Part shown: positions 10,807 through 19,245 of the stretch, piece by piece
Layout of the letters: each line of letters begins with the position of its first letter
Numbering within the stretch: the stretch's first letter is position 1
DNA from: Sphingomonas sp. Ag1
Lineage (GTDB): Bacteria > Pseudomonadota > Alphaproteobacteria > Sphingomonadales > Sphingomonadaceae
DNA length: 36,197 bases
Assembly: GCF_000980895.1 (NCBI RefSeq)
Contig: NZ_LAZX01000075.1
Span: forward strand, 1 to 36,197
Direction of reading: 5' to 3'
The notes under the pieces: generated by a model
Database searches by the model: none
The model's input: the letters and a program-made list of their open reading frames with translations, nothing else
Told to the model about the DNA's origin: nothing
Program-made: the position numbers and the translations under genes

Positions 10807-12422
10807 CGCGCTGCGGCGATGCTTTGGGCAACCGCTTCGGCCGTTCGGATGCCGTCCACCGCCGCGGACAGGATGCCACCGGCGTAGCCAGCGCCCTCGC
10901 CAGCGGGGAACAGCCCGGCGGTGTTGAGGCTCTGGCCATCCTCGCCGCGGGTGAAGCGCACCGGCGACGACGTGCGCGTCTCCACGCCAGTCATCACGAC
11001 ATCGGGATGGTCATAGTCGCGGATCTGGCGTCCAAACACCGGCAGCGCCTCACGCATCGCGGCGATGACGAAATCGGGCAGGCATAGCGACAGGTCGGTC
11101 GGCTCGACGCCGGGCTTGTACGACGGCGTCACCGATCCAAGCGACGTGGAGGGGCGACCGGCCAGGAAGTCTCCCACCCGCTGCGCCGGCGCCTTGTAGT
11201 TCGATCCGCCAGCCACGAACGCCTGCTCCTCCAGCTGGCGTTGCAGCGCGATCCCGGCCAGCGGGTCGCCCGGATAGTCGCGCGCCGGATCGATCGCGAC
11301 GACGAAGCCGGAATTCGCATTGCGCTCGTTGCGGGAATATTGGCTCATCCCGTTGGTGGCGACCCGCCCTTCCTCCGAAGTGGCGGCGACGACGGTGCCG
11401 CCCGGACACATGCAGAAGCTGTAGACGGTGCGCCCGTTCGAGCAGTGATGCGAGATGTGATATTCCGCCGCACCCAGGATCGCATTTCCGGCCTCATGGC
11501 CGAAGCGGGCGCGGTCGATCCATGATTGCGGATGCTCGATCCTGACACCGATCGAAAAGGGTTTCGCCTCGGCATGGACGCCCGCAGCGTGCAGCATGGC
11601 GAAAGTGTCGCGCGCACTGTGCCCGATCGCCAGCACGACATGATCGGCCTCCAGATACGATCCGTCATGCAAGTGCAGCCCGCGCACCTGCCGCTCGCCG
11701 GCCGCGTTCGTCTGCACGTCCAGCCCGTCGACTCGGGTGCCGAAGCGATATTCGCCGCCAAGCTCCTCGATCGAAGCGCGCATGCTCTCGACCATGGTGA
11801 CCAGGCGGAAGGTGCCGATGTGCGGATGCGCTTCGGTCAGGATCTCGGGCGGCGCACCGGCCTTCACGAACTCGGTCAGTACCTTGCGGTTGAGGTGCCG
11901 GGGATCCTTGATCCGGCTGTACAGCTTTCCATCGGAAAAGGTGCCGGCGCCGCCCTCGCCGAACTGTACGTTTGACTCGGGGTTCAGCACGCTACGCCGC
12001 CATAGCCCCCATGTGTCCTTGGTCCGCTCCCGCACCACCTTGCCGCGTTCCAGCACGATCGGTCGGTGGCCGGCCTGCGCCAGGATCAGGGCGGCGAACA
12101 GGCCGCATGGCCCAGCACCGATCACTACTGGCCGTCTTGTACCGGCCGGCGGCGCGGCGGGCAGGTGGTAGCGGGTGTCCGGGGTCAGCTGGATATCGCG
12201 ATCGCGGCGAAAGCGGGCGAGTACCGTCGCCTCGTTCTTCACCGCGACATCAATGGAATAGACCAGCGCGATGTTGTTCTTGTCGCGCGCATCATGGCCG
12301 CGCCGGGCGATCGTATAGCGGATCAACTCGCGCGGCGTGATCCGCAGCCGGCGGCAGATCGCGGCCGGCAGCGCCTCGTCGGCATGGTGTAGCGGCAGTT
12401 TCAGTTCACTGATGCGTAGCAT
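10803..12422 (-). CDS. FAD-dependent dehydrogenase, COG2509-like
   Basis: A 539-residue flavoprotein. Residues 1-90 form a small N-terminal domain ([19 protein letters not shown], then [11 protein letters not shown]). The dinucleotide motif [20 protein letters not shown] begins at about residue 99. Further features are the [18 protein letters not shown] block, [13 protein letters not shown], and the C-terminal [24 protein letters not shown] typical of the family. These proteins are annotated as uncharacterised FAD-dependent dehydrogenases, and substrate and partner are not known. It lies between a small unknown gene (9-base gap) and the rRNA pseudouridine synthase (4-base overlap). Confidence 0.85.
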   Translation of the reverse strand: MLRISELKLPLHHADEALPAAICRRLRITPRELIRYTIARRGHDARDKNNIALVYSIDVAVKNEATVLARFRRDRDIQLTPDTRYHLPAAPPAGTRRPVVIGAGPCGLFAALILAQAGHRPIVLERGKVVRERTKDTWGLWRRSVLNPESNVQFGEGGAGTFSDGKLYSRIKDPRHLNRKVLTEFVKAGAPPEILTEAHPHIGTFRLVTMVESMRASIEELGGEYRFGTRVDGLDVQTNAAGERQVRGLHLHDGSYLEADHVVLAIGHSARDTFAMLHAAGVHAEAKPFSIGVRIEHPQSWIDRARFGHEAGNAILGAAEYHISHHCSNGRTVYSFCMCPGGTVVAATSEEGRVATNGMSQYSRNERNANSGFVVAIDPARDYPGDPLAGIALQRQLEEQAFVAGGSNYKAPAQRVGDFLAGRPSTSLGSVTPSYKPGVEPTDLSLCLPDFVIAAMREALPVFGRQIRDYDHPDVVMTGVETRTSSPVRFTRGEDGQSLNTAGLFPAGEGAGYAGGILSAAVDGIRTAEAVAQSIAAAR

Positions 12423-12431
12423 GCCAGCGCT

Positions 12432-12746
12432 CTACACCGCCGGTCGACGAGCGCCAGACGGCTGATCTCGCTCGGTTCTCCCGTCTGGTCCCGCGGTCTC
12501 TTCCAGTGCCGCGACCTCGAACTCATATCGTTCCCAGCCGCGCTGCCGTGCCGCTTCCTCGCTGGCGGCTTTCTTGCCGGTCGCCTCCTTCAGCGACTTG
12601 GCATGACCCCAGAATACCTCCGTCTTGCCGCCGGGCAGATACGCCACCAGCCGCCAATAATGGGTGAAGGGGGCATTGGTCGGCCCGATCGTCTTCACAT
12701 AGCCGTCGGCCATGGTCGCCGTGAGGTAGCGCTTTCGTTTCGCCAT
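12432..12746 (-). CDS. Small conserved protein of unknown function
   Basis: A 104-residue protein beginning with KRKRYLTATMADGYVKTIG at ATG 12746; an ATG at 12764 is also in frame. It has an aromatic, probably beta-rich middle (TNAPFTHYWRLVAYLPGGK, then TEVFWGHAKS), an Ala/Lys helix (KKAASEEAARQRGWERYEFE) and a charged disordered tail. The frame stays open upstream to 13238, but that part is antisense to the DUF6481-type gene and has low-complexity composition, so I do not count it. It is the first gene of the leftward FAD-protein/RluE/RNase H operon. I do not recognise a domain. Confidence 0.6.
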   Translation of the reverse strand: MAKRKRYLTATMADGYVKTIGPTNAPFTHYWRLVAYLPGGKTEVFWGHAKSLKEATGKKAASEEAARQRGWERYEFEVAALEETAGPDGRTERDQPSGARRPAV

Positions 12747-12875
12747 GCGCCGATCTTGAACCATCGTGGGGCCGCCAATCAGGCAGACGCCAAAGGGCAT
12801 AGAGACTAGGGAGCGATTGCAGCTTTGGAAACTCTTTCTTCCATGATCGGCAGTTTCTGCTAAGCGGGCGGGCAT

Positions 12876-13247
12876 ATGGCAGGTTTCAAACTCCCCACGT
12901 TCAATGATCGTGCGGCCGCTTCGCGCGCCGCGAAGCAGCGCGCTGTCGAAAAGCAGCGCACCAAGACGGCGCCGGATCCAGAGGCAGCCGCGGCCCGCGC
13001 GGCCGCGCTTGCCGCGAAGGAGGCCGCTGCGGCCGAGCGCCGGGCAGCCCACAAGGCCGCGATCGAGGCCGAAAAGGCCGCCAAGGCAGAGCAGCGGGCC
13101 AAGGCACAGGCCGAGGCCGACGAAGCAGCTGAGCGGGCCGCAGCCGCGCGCCGTCCGGCGCCGGTGCCCCACATCCCGACCGCGGCCGAGCTGAAGGCGG
13201 CGCGCGACGCGCGCTACGCCGCGCGCAAGGCTCGCCAACGCAAGTGA
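12876..13247 (+). CDS. DUF6481-type Ala/Lys/Arg-rich protein
   Basis: A 123-residue, strongly basic, alanine-rich protein beginning AGFKLPTFNDRAAASRAAKQ and ending DARYAARKARQRK. The central 70 residues alternate Ala with Lys, Glu and Arg and should form one long charged helix. I recognise the start and end as those of DUF6481 proteins common in sphingomonads; the function is unknown, possibly nucleic-acid binding from its charge. The upstream GGGCGGGC is the likely ribosome site. The stop overlaps the next gene's GTG start (GTGA), so the two are coupled. Confidence 0.75.
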   Translation: MAGFKLPTFNDRAAASRAAKQRAVEKQRTKTAPDPEAAAARAAALAAKEAAAAERRAAHKAAIEAEKAAKAEQRAKAQAEADEAAERAAAARRPAPVPHIPTAAELKAARDARYAARKARQRK

Positions 13248-13915
13248 CCCCGCGCGAGCTGGTCGGCATCGCCGAGGTGCCGGGCGGTCCGCCGCTGCGA
13301 CTGTTCCGCCGCGGCAAAGACTTCATGATCGTGCTCGAGCGTAACGAGCTGATGAGCACGCGGATGAGCGGCTCTGAGGTGGCGCTCGGCACGCTGGCAT
13401 GCCAGCGGCTCGTCGGCCGCCCCGCGCCCCGGCTGTTGATTGGCGGCTATGGCATGGGCTTCACGCTGCGCGCGGTGCTTGGCCTCGTCGGCAAGGACGC
13501 CAGCGTGGTCGTCGCCGAACTGGTGCCCGGCATCATCGAATGGGCGCGCGGCCCGATGGTGGACCTGACCGACGGCTGCCTCGATGATCCGCGCGTCGCG
13601 CTCGAAATGGGCGACGTGGGTGACATCATCCGCCGCCAGACGGGCGGCTATGATGCGATCCTCCTTGACGTCGATAACGGCCCGGACGGCCTGACCCGTC
13701 CGGCGAACGACAGTATCTACACTGTTCGCGGGCTTGAGGCAGCATGGCGCGCCTTGCGACCCGGTGGGATCCTGGCGGTCTGGTCCGCCGCGCCCGACCC
13801 GGTATTTGCGCGCCGTCTGGGCAGCGTCGGCTTCAGCGTTGACGAGGTGCGCGTGAAAGCGCGCGACAACGGAAAGGGCGCGACACACATCATCTGGTTC
13901 GCCCGCCGCGACTGA
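13244..13915 (+). CDS. Spermidine-synthase-like methyltransferase-fold protein
   Basis: A 223-residue protein starting at GTG 13244, overlapping the upstream stop as GTGA. It has the Rossmann core of spermidine synthases: LLIGGYGMGFTLRAVLGLVG (nucleotide loop), VVVAELVPGIIEWARGPM, then DAILLDVDNGPDGLT and YTVRGLEAAWRALRPGGILAVWSA. It is shorter than SpeE and I do not see a full N-terminal aminopropyltransferase domain, so the activity may not be polyamine synthesis. It resembles the spermine/spermidine-synthase-like proteins common in alphaproteobacteria. Fold confident, reaction unknown. Confidence 0.78.
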   Translation: MTPRELVGIAEVPGGPPLRLFRRGKDFMIVLERNELMSTRMSGSEVALGTLACQRLVGRPAPRLLIGGYGMGFTLRAVLGLVGKDASVVVAELVPGIIEWARGPMVDLTDGCLDDPRVALEMGDVGDIIRRQTGGYDAILLDVDNGPDGLTRPANDSIYTVRGLEAAWRALRPGGILAVWSAAPDPVFARRLGSVGFSVDEVRVKARDNGKGATHIIWFARRD

Positions 13916-13932
13916 TCGGTACCATCACGTAG

Positions 13933-13981
13933 ATTGCGCCAGAACGGCGCTAAACCGAACATCTCCACACGAATTGCGCCA
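13933..13981. repeat. Two direct copies of ATTGCGCCA
   Basis: ATTGCGCCA occurs at 13933-13941 and again at 13973-13981, exactly 40 bp apart (near four helical turns), in the leader of the pyruvyl transferase gene. The pair could bind a regulator of the polysaccharide operon. This is suggested only by the position and spacing. Confidence 0.35.
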
Positions 13982-14014
13982 CACAGCCGCACGGACTGAT
14001 GGGGGCGCACAGGA

Positions 14015-15241
14015 ATGCATGGCCGCGCGGCACTTCGCGATGATTGTCACGGCAATGGACAGATCGCCCCTACGATCACGATCGGCCTGCTGTGGCATTC
14101 GCTGAACTCCGGCAATCTCGGGATCGGCGCGCTGACGCTGGCCAATCTTGCCATCGCGCGGGACGCGGCGCGCCGGGCGGGACTGACGCCGCGCTTCGTC
14201 ATCATGGGTGCGCGGGAGTCCGCACCGCCGCCGTTCGCCGGCCTCGATATACAGTGCGTTGCGATCGCCTCTCGCGCGCTGAAGCCGGGCGGCGCCATCT
14301 GGCGCGCGATGGGGGAGGTGGACTGCGTCCTCGATATCGGGGCAGGTGACAGCTTCACCGACATCTACGGCCCGCGCCGTTTCCTCTTCCTCACGCTGAC
14401 CAAGCTGTTTGCCCTCGCGCGTGGCCGGCCGCTCGTTCTGTCCCCGCAGACCATCGGGCCGTTCACCGGCGCCGGGTATAAGGCGATCGCAGCCTTCATC
14501 ATGCGCCGCAGTCGTGCGGTCTTCGCCCGCGATGAAGCGTCGCGGGTCGCCGCGCTGTCGCTTGCGCCGGAAGCCAATGTGAAGCTTGCGGTCGATGTCG
14601 CGTTCGAACTGCCGTTCACCGATCGCGCGTCGCTGCGCGGCTCGCCGCTGCTGCGGATCGGGGTCAACGTCTCCGGCCTGCTGTTCGGGGAGGCGGAACG
14701 CGGCACCAACCATTTCGGGCTTTCCTATGATTATGCCGTATTCACGCGCCGCCTGCTCAGCGCGTTGACGCGGCAGCCGAGTCTCCAGGTCCATCTGATC
14801 CCCCATGCGACCAACCGGGAGAACCCGGTCGACGACGACGGGGTGGTGGCCGACCGGCTTGCGCGCGAATTCCCCACTGCGATCCGTGTGCCCGACTTTG
14901 CCGATCCGACCCGGGCGAAAAGCTATATCTCGGGGCTCGATCTGCTGGTGGCCGGACGGATGCACGCCTGTATCGCGGCGTTCTCGACCGGCGTGCCAGT
15001 CGTGCCCGTGGCCTATAGCCGCAAGTTCACCGGCCTCTTCGGCCTGCTCGATTACGACATGATGATCCCTGTGAAGGGTATGGATGAGGATGCGGCAGTC
15101 GCGTGTGTCATGCAGGCGCTCGGCAGCCGATTGCAGCTCGCGGCGACGGAGGTGGAGGGGCTTGCCAAGGTGGAGACGCTCCTCGCCGGCTACCGCGCCA
15201 CGCTCAGCGGGCTTTTTGCGTCCGTGAGCCAGCGGTCGTGA
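14015..15241 (+). CDS. Polysaccharide pyruvyl transferase family protein
   Basis: A 408-residue enzyme of the CsaB/WcaK type, which puts pyruvate ketals on surface polysaccharide sugars. Motifs: the N-terminal TIGLLWHSLNSGNLGIGAL, the central DCVLDIGAGDSFTDIYG, PLVLSPQTIGPFTG, and the C-terminal nucleotide-sugar-type site SGLDLLVAGRMHACIAAFS followed by GVPVVPVAYSRKFTGLF. The ATG at 14015 is the only usable start before the conserved region, with GGGGG about nine bases upstream. It is first in an operon with an FrhB-like gene and an outer-membrane barrel gene. No glycosyltransferase lies nearby, so the acceptor polymer is probably made elsewhere. It may instead belong to the subset of this family that acts with FrhB-like partners in other ways. 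Confidence 0.85.
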   Translation: MHGRAALRDDCHGNGQIAPTITIGLLWHSLNSGNLGIGALTLANLAIARDAARRAGLTPRFVIMGARESAPPPFAGLDIQCVAIASRALKPGGAIWRAMGEVDCVLDIGAGDSFTDIYGPRRFLFLTLTKLFALARGRPLVLSPQTIGPFTGAGYKAIAAFIMRRSRAVFARDEASRVAALSLAPEANVKLAVDVAFELPFTDRASLRGSPLLRIGVNVSGLLFGEAERGTNHFGLSYDYAVFTRRLLSALTRQPSLQVHLIPHATNRENPVDDDGVVADRLAREFPTAIRVPDFADPTRAKSYISGLDLLVAGRMHACIAAFSTGVPVVPVAYSRKFTGLFGLLDYDMMIPVKGMDEDAAVACVMQALGSRLQLAATEVEGLAKVETLLAGYRATLSGLFASVSQRS

Positions 15242-16500
15242 AGGACACCTCCGTAACGGTCGACCGCGTGCTCAAGAACGATCTGTGCAGCGGCTGCGGC
15301 CTGTGCGCCGGCGTGTCGGGGAATGCGATCGTCATGGGCATGGCCGCGCCGGGGTACGCGCGCCCTGTACAACGCCAGCCCATCCCACCGTCTGTCGAAG
15401 CCAAGATCGCGGCCAGCTGCCCCGGCGAAGTCGTCGCTCCTTGGCCGAATGCGATGGAGCGGCATCCGCTCTGGGGCCCTTGGCGCCAGAACATGGTTGG
15501 TGCGGCTACCGACCCGACGATCCGTTTCGCCGGCGCGTCGGGCGGGGCGCTATCCGCGCTGCTGGTCCATGCACTGGAGTCGGGTCTCGTCGATCGGGTG
15601 CTTCACGTGGAGGCGGATCCCGACCACCCGCTTGGCAACCGGATGCGGTGGTCCACCGATGCGGCGCAGGTGCTTTCCGGGGCAGGATCGCGTTACGCGG
15701 CATCCTCTCCCCTGGCTGCGATGGACCGTGCCTTGGCCGACGGTGGGGCGTTCGCCTTTGTCGGCAAGCCATGTGACGTGTCGGCGCTCCGTCGCCTCGG
15801 CCGCCACGATCCGCGTGTGGCCGTGCAGGTGCCGCTCATCCTGTCCTTCTTCTGTGGCGGCATGCCCAGCGAGGATGGCGCCCGGCGCATCGTTGCGGCG
15901 ATGGGGCTGGAGGGCGGGGAGGTGCAGGCGTTCCGCTACCGGGGGCAGGGTTGGCCTGGCCTGACGGTCGCCACCACACGCGAGGGGCGACAGGCCGACA
16001 TGCCTTATGCCGAAAGCTGGGGTCGCCACCTCAGCCGCGAAGTGCAATTCCGCTGCAAGATCTGCCCGGATGCGGTCGGCGGGACTGCCGACATCGCCTG
16101 CGCCGACGCCTGGTACGGCGACGAGACCGGGTACCCGCTGTTCGATGAGGAGGAAGGACGCAGTCTGATCATGGCGCGGACCGCGGCGGGGGCGGCCTTG
16201 CTGGCGTCCGCACAGGCCGCCGGCGTCCTCGCCGCCTCGCCGCTGCCGCTCGCCGACGTGGCACGAATGCAGCCAGCGCAGGCGCAGCGCAAGCGGATGG
16301 TGGCCGCACGGATCGCCGCGACGCGCCTGCTGGGCCAGCGCACCCCCAGGATGCGCGATCTGGACGTGATGCGGGCCGCGCGTCTTGGCAGAACCTATGA
16401 TCTTGCCCGCAACTTCCTCGGCACCATGCGGCGTGTCTGGCAGCGCCGGTGGCGACGCGGCGTCGCACGGACGCCGCTGTCGTGGCGGGGGGTGTCGTGA
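15238..16500 (+). CDS. FrhB-like protein (coenzyme F420 hydrogenase/dehydrogenase beta family)
   Basis: A 420-residue protein starting at GTG 15238, in a GTGA overlap with the pyruvyl transferase stop. The N-terminus has a cysteine cluster CSGCGLCAG plus SCPGEVV, the pattern for an Fe-S site. The FrhB parts follow: FAGASGGALSALLVHALE, FVGKPCDVSALRRL, FFCGGMPSEDG and FRCKICPDAVGGTADIACAD. Sphingomonads do not make F420-dependent hydrogenase; family members in polysaccharide loci sit next to pyruvyl transferases, as here, and their reaction is unsettled (a flavin/Fe-S reductive step is likely). The C-terminus is basic and Arg-rich. Confidence 0.82.
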   Translation: MKDTSVTVDRVLKNDLCSGCGLCAGVSGNAIVMGMAAPGYARPVQRQPIPPSVEAKIAASCPGEVVAPWPNAMERHPLWGPWRQNMVGAATDPTIRFAGASGGALSALLVHALESGLVDRVLHVEADPDHPLGNRMRWSTDAAQVLSGAGSRYAASSPLAAMDRALADGGAFAFVGKPCDVSALRRLGRHDPRVAVQVPLILSFFCGGMPSEDGARRIVAAMGLEGGEVQAFRYRGQGWPGLTVATTREGRQADMPYAESWGRHLSREVQFRCKICPDAVGGTADIACADAWYGDETGYPLFDEEEGRSLIMARTAAGAALLASAQAAGVLAASPLPLADVARMQPAQAQRKRMVAARIAATRLLGQRTPRMRDLDVMRAARLGRTYDLARNFLGTMRRVWQRRWRRGVARTPLSWRGVS

Positions 16501-17750
16501 CGCGGGCAGCGGCGCTGGTGCAGGGGGGCGTCCTTTCCCTGGCGCTATTGATGCCTGCGCTCGCAGATGGCCAAACGCGGCCGATCGACGGCCACACCTT
16601 CAATCCCCCGCCACGCAAGATCACCCTGTCGGTCGCATCGGACCTCCTCTACGACACCAATGTCGCCCACGGCACCGAAACGGCGGCGCGGCTGCGCGAC
16701 ATCGAGCAGGAGGACGTGCGCAGCACCAATGTTGCGGCGATCGACCTGGCGCTTCCCGCCGGGCGTGCCGCGTTCACCTTCCTCGGGGTCGTCGGCTATG
16801 ATGCTTACGCCCGCAACGATCAGCTTGATCGCGAGCGGATCGATCTGTCCGCCGGAACAAAGCTCCCGCTGGCGTTCTGCATGTTCGATGGCGACCTGCA
16901 TTACGCCCGTGCACAAAGCGATCTTGCCGACCTGTCGCTTGTCCCGAACGCGCCGGCCGAGGCGGCGGCCAACGCCCGGACCGACCGTCGCGCGGACGCC
17001 CGGCTGGCGTGTGGGCCGGCAATCGGCATCCGGCCCTTTGTCTCGCTCGGGCATACGGAAACGACCAACAGCGCAGCGGCACGGCGCTTTCAGGACGTGA
17101 GCGAGACGCGCTATGCGGCCGGCCTTTCCTATGCCAATCCCGTCGTCGGCGTCGTCAGCTTGGTCGCGCGTCGCGCCAGCTTTGACTATGATCGTCGGCC
17201 ACCCGACGGTTCGCTCGGCAGCCAGCGCTTTCGCGTCAGCTACGCTGGCGTCGGCTTCGACCGCCGCCTCGGCGCACGGCTCCAGATGACGGCCTCCCTC
17301 GGTTACGCGTGGATGGGTGAGCACGACGCGCGATCGGGGCGCCGCCTGAACGGACTGAATTGGGATCTTGCGAGCACGGTGCGGCTGGCAGACCGGGCGC
17401 AACTGACCGTGCGGACATCGCGGGCCATTGATGCGGCTACCGGCACCTTCGCCAATCTGGTGCGCACCAGCAGCTATGCGGGTACGATTATCTATGCGCT
17501 GGGGCCGAGCGTCAGGGTTGATGCGACCGCGTCATTGATGACGCGGGCGTTCGATGCCGGCGCACTACCGCAGCCGTTCCAGCTGATCGACGACCGCAGC
17601 CAGGATTATATGCTGGGGCTCGAATATCGTCGCGCCCGCGCGCGGGTTCGGCTCGCCGCCGCCTATCGCCAGCGCGATGCGACGCCTGATCTTTATGACT
17701 ATAGCGGATTTCTGCTGTCGCTTGGGGTTCGCTACGCGCTGGAGCGATAA
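16497..17750 (+). CDS. Outer-membrane beta-barrel protein of a polysaccharide locus
   Basis: I take GTG 16497 as the start: it overlaps the upstream stop as GTGA, has GGGGGG just upstream, and leads into a signal peptide (VVTRAAALVQGGVLSLALL, cut near ADG). This gives 417 residues; an ATG at 16449 would place 16 Arg-rich residues before it. The mature protein has many alternating hydrophobic strands and ends in LLSLGVRYALER, with an aromatic-rich last strand like outer-membrane barrels of the BBP2 type. It may be a porin or export channel for the polysaccharide modified by its two partners. This role is inferred from the operon. Confidence 0.75.
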   Translation: MTRAAALVQGGVLSLALLMPALADGQTRPIDGHTFNPPPRKITLSVASDLLYDTNVAHGTETAARLRDIEQEDVRSTNVAAIDLALPAGRAAFTFLGVVGYDAYARNDQLDRERIDLSAGTKLPLAFCMFDGDLHYARAQSDLADLSLVPNAPAEAAANARTDRRADARLACGPAIGIRPFVSLGHTETTNSAAARRFQDVSETRYAAGLSYANPVVGVVSLVARRASFDYDRRPPDGSLGSQRFRVSYAGVGFDRRLGARLQMTASLGYAWMGEHDARSGRRLNGLNWDLASTVRLADRAQLTVRTSRAIDAATGTFANLVRTSSYAGTIIYALGPSVRVDATASLMTRAFDAGALPQPFQLIDDRSQDYMLGLEYRRARARVRLAAAYRQRDATPDLYDYSGFLLSLGVRYALER

Positions 17751-17762
17751 GCCGATCTCGGC

Positions 17763-17963
17763 TCAGCGAAGGCGGCGTGACAGCAGGATCAGGAGCAGGC
17801 CGCCGGCTGCCAGAAAGGCGCCGCGGTCGGCCCAGACGCGTTGGTCGAGCATGAAGCTCGACGCGGGCCATTGTACATAACCCAGTCCCTGGCCGATCCA
17901 CAGCAGACCGACCAGGGCGAGGATGGCGCCCAGCGCGAACAGCACCGGGCGCCAGCGCCGCAT
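17763..17963 (-). CDS. Small two-helix membrane protein
   Basis: A 66-residue protein with two hydrophobic segments: VLFALGAILALVGLLWIGQG near the N-terminus and FLAAGGLLLILLS near the C-terminus, ending with positive residues (RRLR). It starts one base after the citrate synthase stop (TGAGATG), so it is probably co-transcribed and coupled. The linker carries WPASSFMLDQRVWADRG. I do not recognise a named family; similar small membrane proteins are common in sphingomonads. Confidence 0.65.
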   Translation of the reverse strand: MRRWRPVLFALGAILALVGLLWIGQGLGYVQWPASSFMLDQRVWADRGAFLAAGGLLLILLSRRLR

Positions 17964-17964
17964 C

Positions 17965-19245
17965 TCAGCGCTCGTTCAGCGGGACGTACGGACGTGTCGT
18001 CGGCCCGGTGTACAGCTGACGGGGCCGGCCGATCTTCTGGTCGGGATCGGTGATCATCTCGTTCCACTGCGCGACCCAGCCGACGGTACGGGCCAGGGCG
18101 AACAGCACGGTGAACATCGACGTCGGGAAGCCGATCGCCGACAGGATCACGCCCGAGTAGAAGTCGACGTTCGGGAACAGCTTCTTCTCGATGAAGTAAT
18201 CGTCGCTGAGCGCCAGTTCTTCCAGCCGCAGCGCCGTCTCGAACAACGGATCGTTGACGTTGAGCGCCTCGAACACTTCACGCACGGTCTTCTGCATCAC
18301 CGTCGCGCGCGGATCGTAGTTCTTGTACACGCGGTGGCCGAAGCCCATCAGGCGGAACGGATCGTTCTTGTCCTTTGCCCGGTTGATGAACTCGGGAATG
18401 CGATCCGGCGTGCCGATTTCCTGCAGCATGTTGAGCGCAGCTTCGTTGGCGCCGCCATGCGCCGGGCCCCAGAGGCAGGCGATGCCGGCCGCGATGCACG
18501 CGAACGGGTTCGCGCCCGACGAACCGGCAAGGCGCACGGTCGAGGTCGACGCATTCTGCTCGTGATCGGCGTGGAGGATGAAGATGCGATCCATCGCCTT
18601 TTCGACCGCCGGGTTCACCTCATAAGGCTCGGCCGGCACGCCGAAGGTCATCTTCAGGAAGTTGCCGGTGTAGCTCAGCGAGTTGTCCGGATACTGGAAC
18701 GGCTGCCCGACGCTGTACTTGTACGCCATTGCCGCGATCGTCGGCATCTTGGCGATCAGGCGGTGCGACGCGATCATGCGCTGCTGCGGATCGTGGATGT
18801 CGGTCGAATCGTGGTAGAAGGCGGAAAGCGCGCCGACCACGCCGCACATGATCGCCATCGGATGCGCGTCGCGGCGGAACCCGCGGTAGAAGGTCGCCAG
18901 CTGCTCGTGCAGCATGGTGTGGCGGGTGATCGTGTTCTCGAACTTGTTCAGCTCGTCGCCCTTGGGCAGCTCGCCGTTCAGGAGGAGGTAGGCCACCTCC
19001 ATGAAGCTCGACTTCTCGGCCAGCTCGCCGATCGGATAACCGCGGTGGAGCAGGACGCCCTCGTCACCATCGATATAGGTCAGCTTCGACTGGCATGACG
19101 CGGTCGACGTGAAGCCGGGATCATAGGTGAAGGCGCCGGTCTGACCATACATCTTGCGGATGTCGACCACGTCGGGGCCAACCGTGCCCGACAGCACGGG
19201 ATAGCCGAAGTTCTTGTCCCCAAGGGACAGCTTGGCATCAGTCAT
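17965..19245 (-). CDS. gltA: Citrate synthase
   Basis: A 426-residue enzyme that joins acetyl-CoA and oxaloacetate in the TCA cycle. The ATG at 19245 is chosen because AAGGA lies upstream and the protein then begins [19 protein letters not shown], normal for type I (hexameric, proteobacterial) enzymes. Catalytic histidines are in [16 protein letters not shown] and [14 protein letters not shown], and the catalytic Asp is in [18 protein letters not shown]. The open frame extends to 19380 inside gltX, but that extension is rejected. It overlaps the end of gltX by 8 bases, consistent with one transcript carrying gltX, gltA and the small membrane protein gene. Confidence 0.96.
   Translation of the reverse strand: MTDAKLSLGDKNFGYPVLSGTVGPDVVDIRKMYGQTGAFTYDPGFTSTASCQSKLTYIDGDEGVLLHRGYPIGELAEKSSFMEVAYLLLNGELPKGDELNKFENTITRHTMLHEQLATFYRGFRRDAHPMAIMCGVVGALSAFYHDSTDIHDPQQRMIASHRLIAKMPTIAAMAYKYSVGQPFQYPDNSLSYTGNFLKMTFGVPAEPYEVNPAVEKAMDRIFILHADHEQNASTSTVRLAGSSGANPFACIAAGIACLWGPAHGGANEAALNMLQEIGTPDRIPEFINRAKDKNDPFRLMGFGHRVYKNYDPRATVMQKTVREVFEALNVNDPLFETALRLEELALSDDYFIEKKLFPNVDFYSGVILSAIGFPTSMFTVLFALARTVGWVAQWNEMITDPDQKIGRPRQLYTGPTTRPYVPLNER

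Noticed and set aside
12747..13238. N-terminal extension of the small minus-strand protein across the DUF6481-type gene
   Set aside because: It is low-complexity Gly/Arg/Leu-rich antisense of the Ala-rich gene; the ATG at 12746 gives a compact protein.
17923..19098. Plus-strand frame of 391 codons opposite citrate synthase
   Set aside because: Antisense of gltA, with no recognisable motif.
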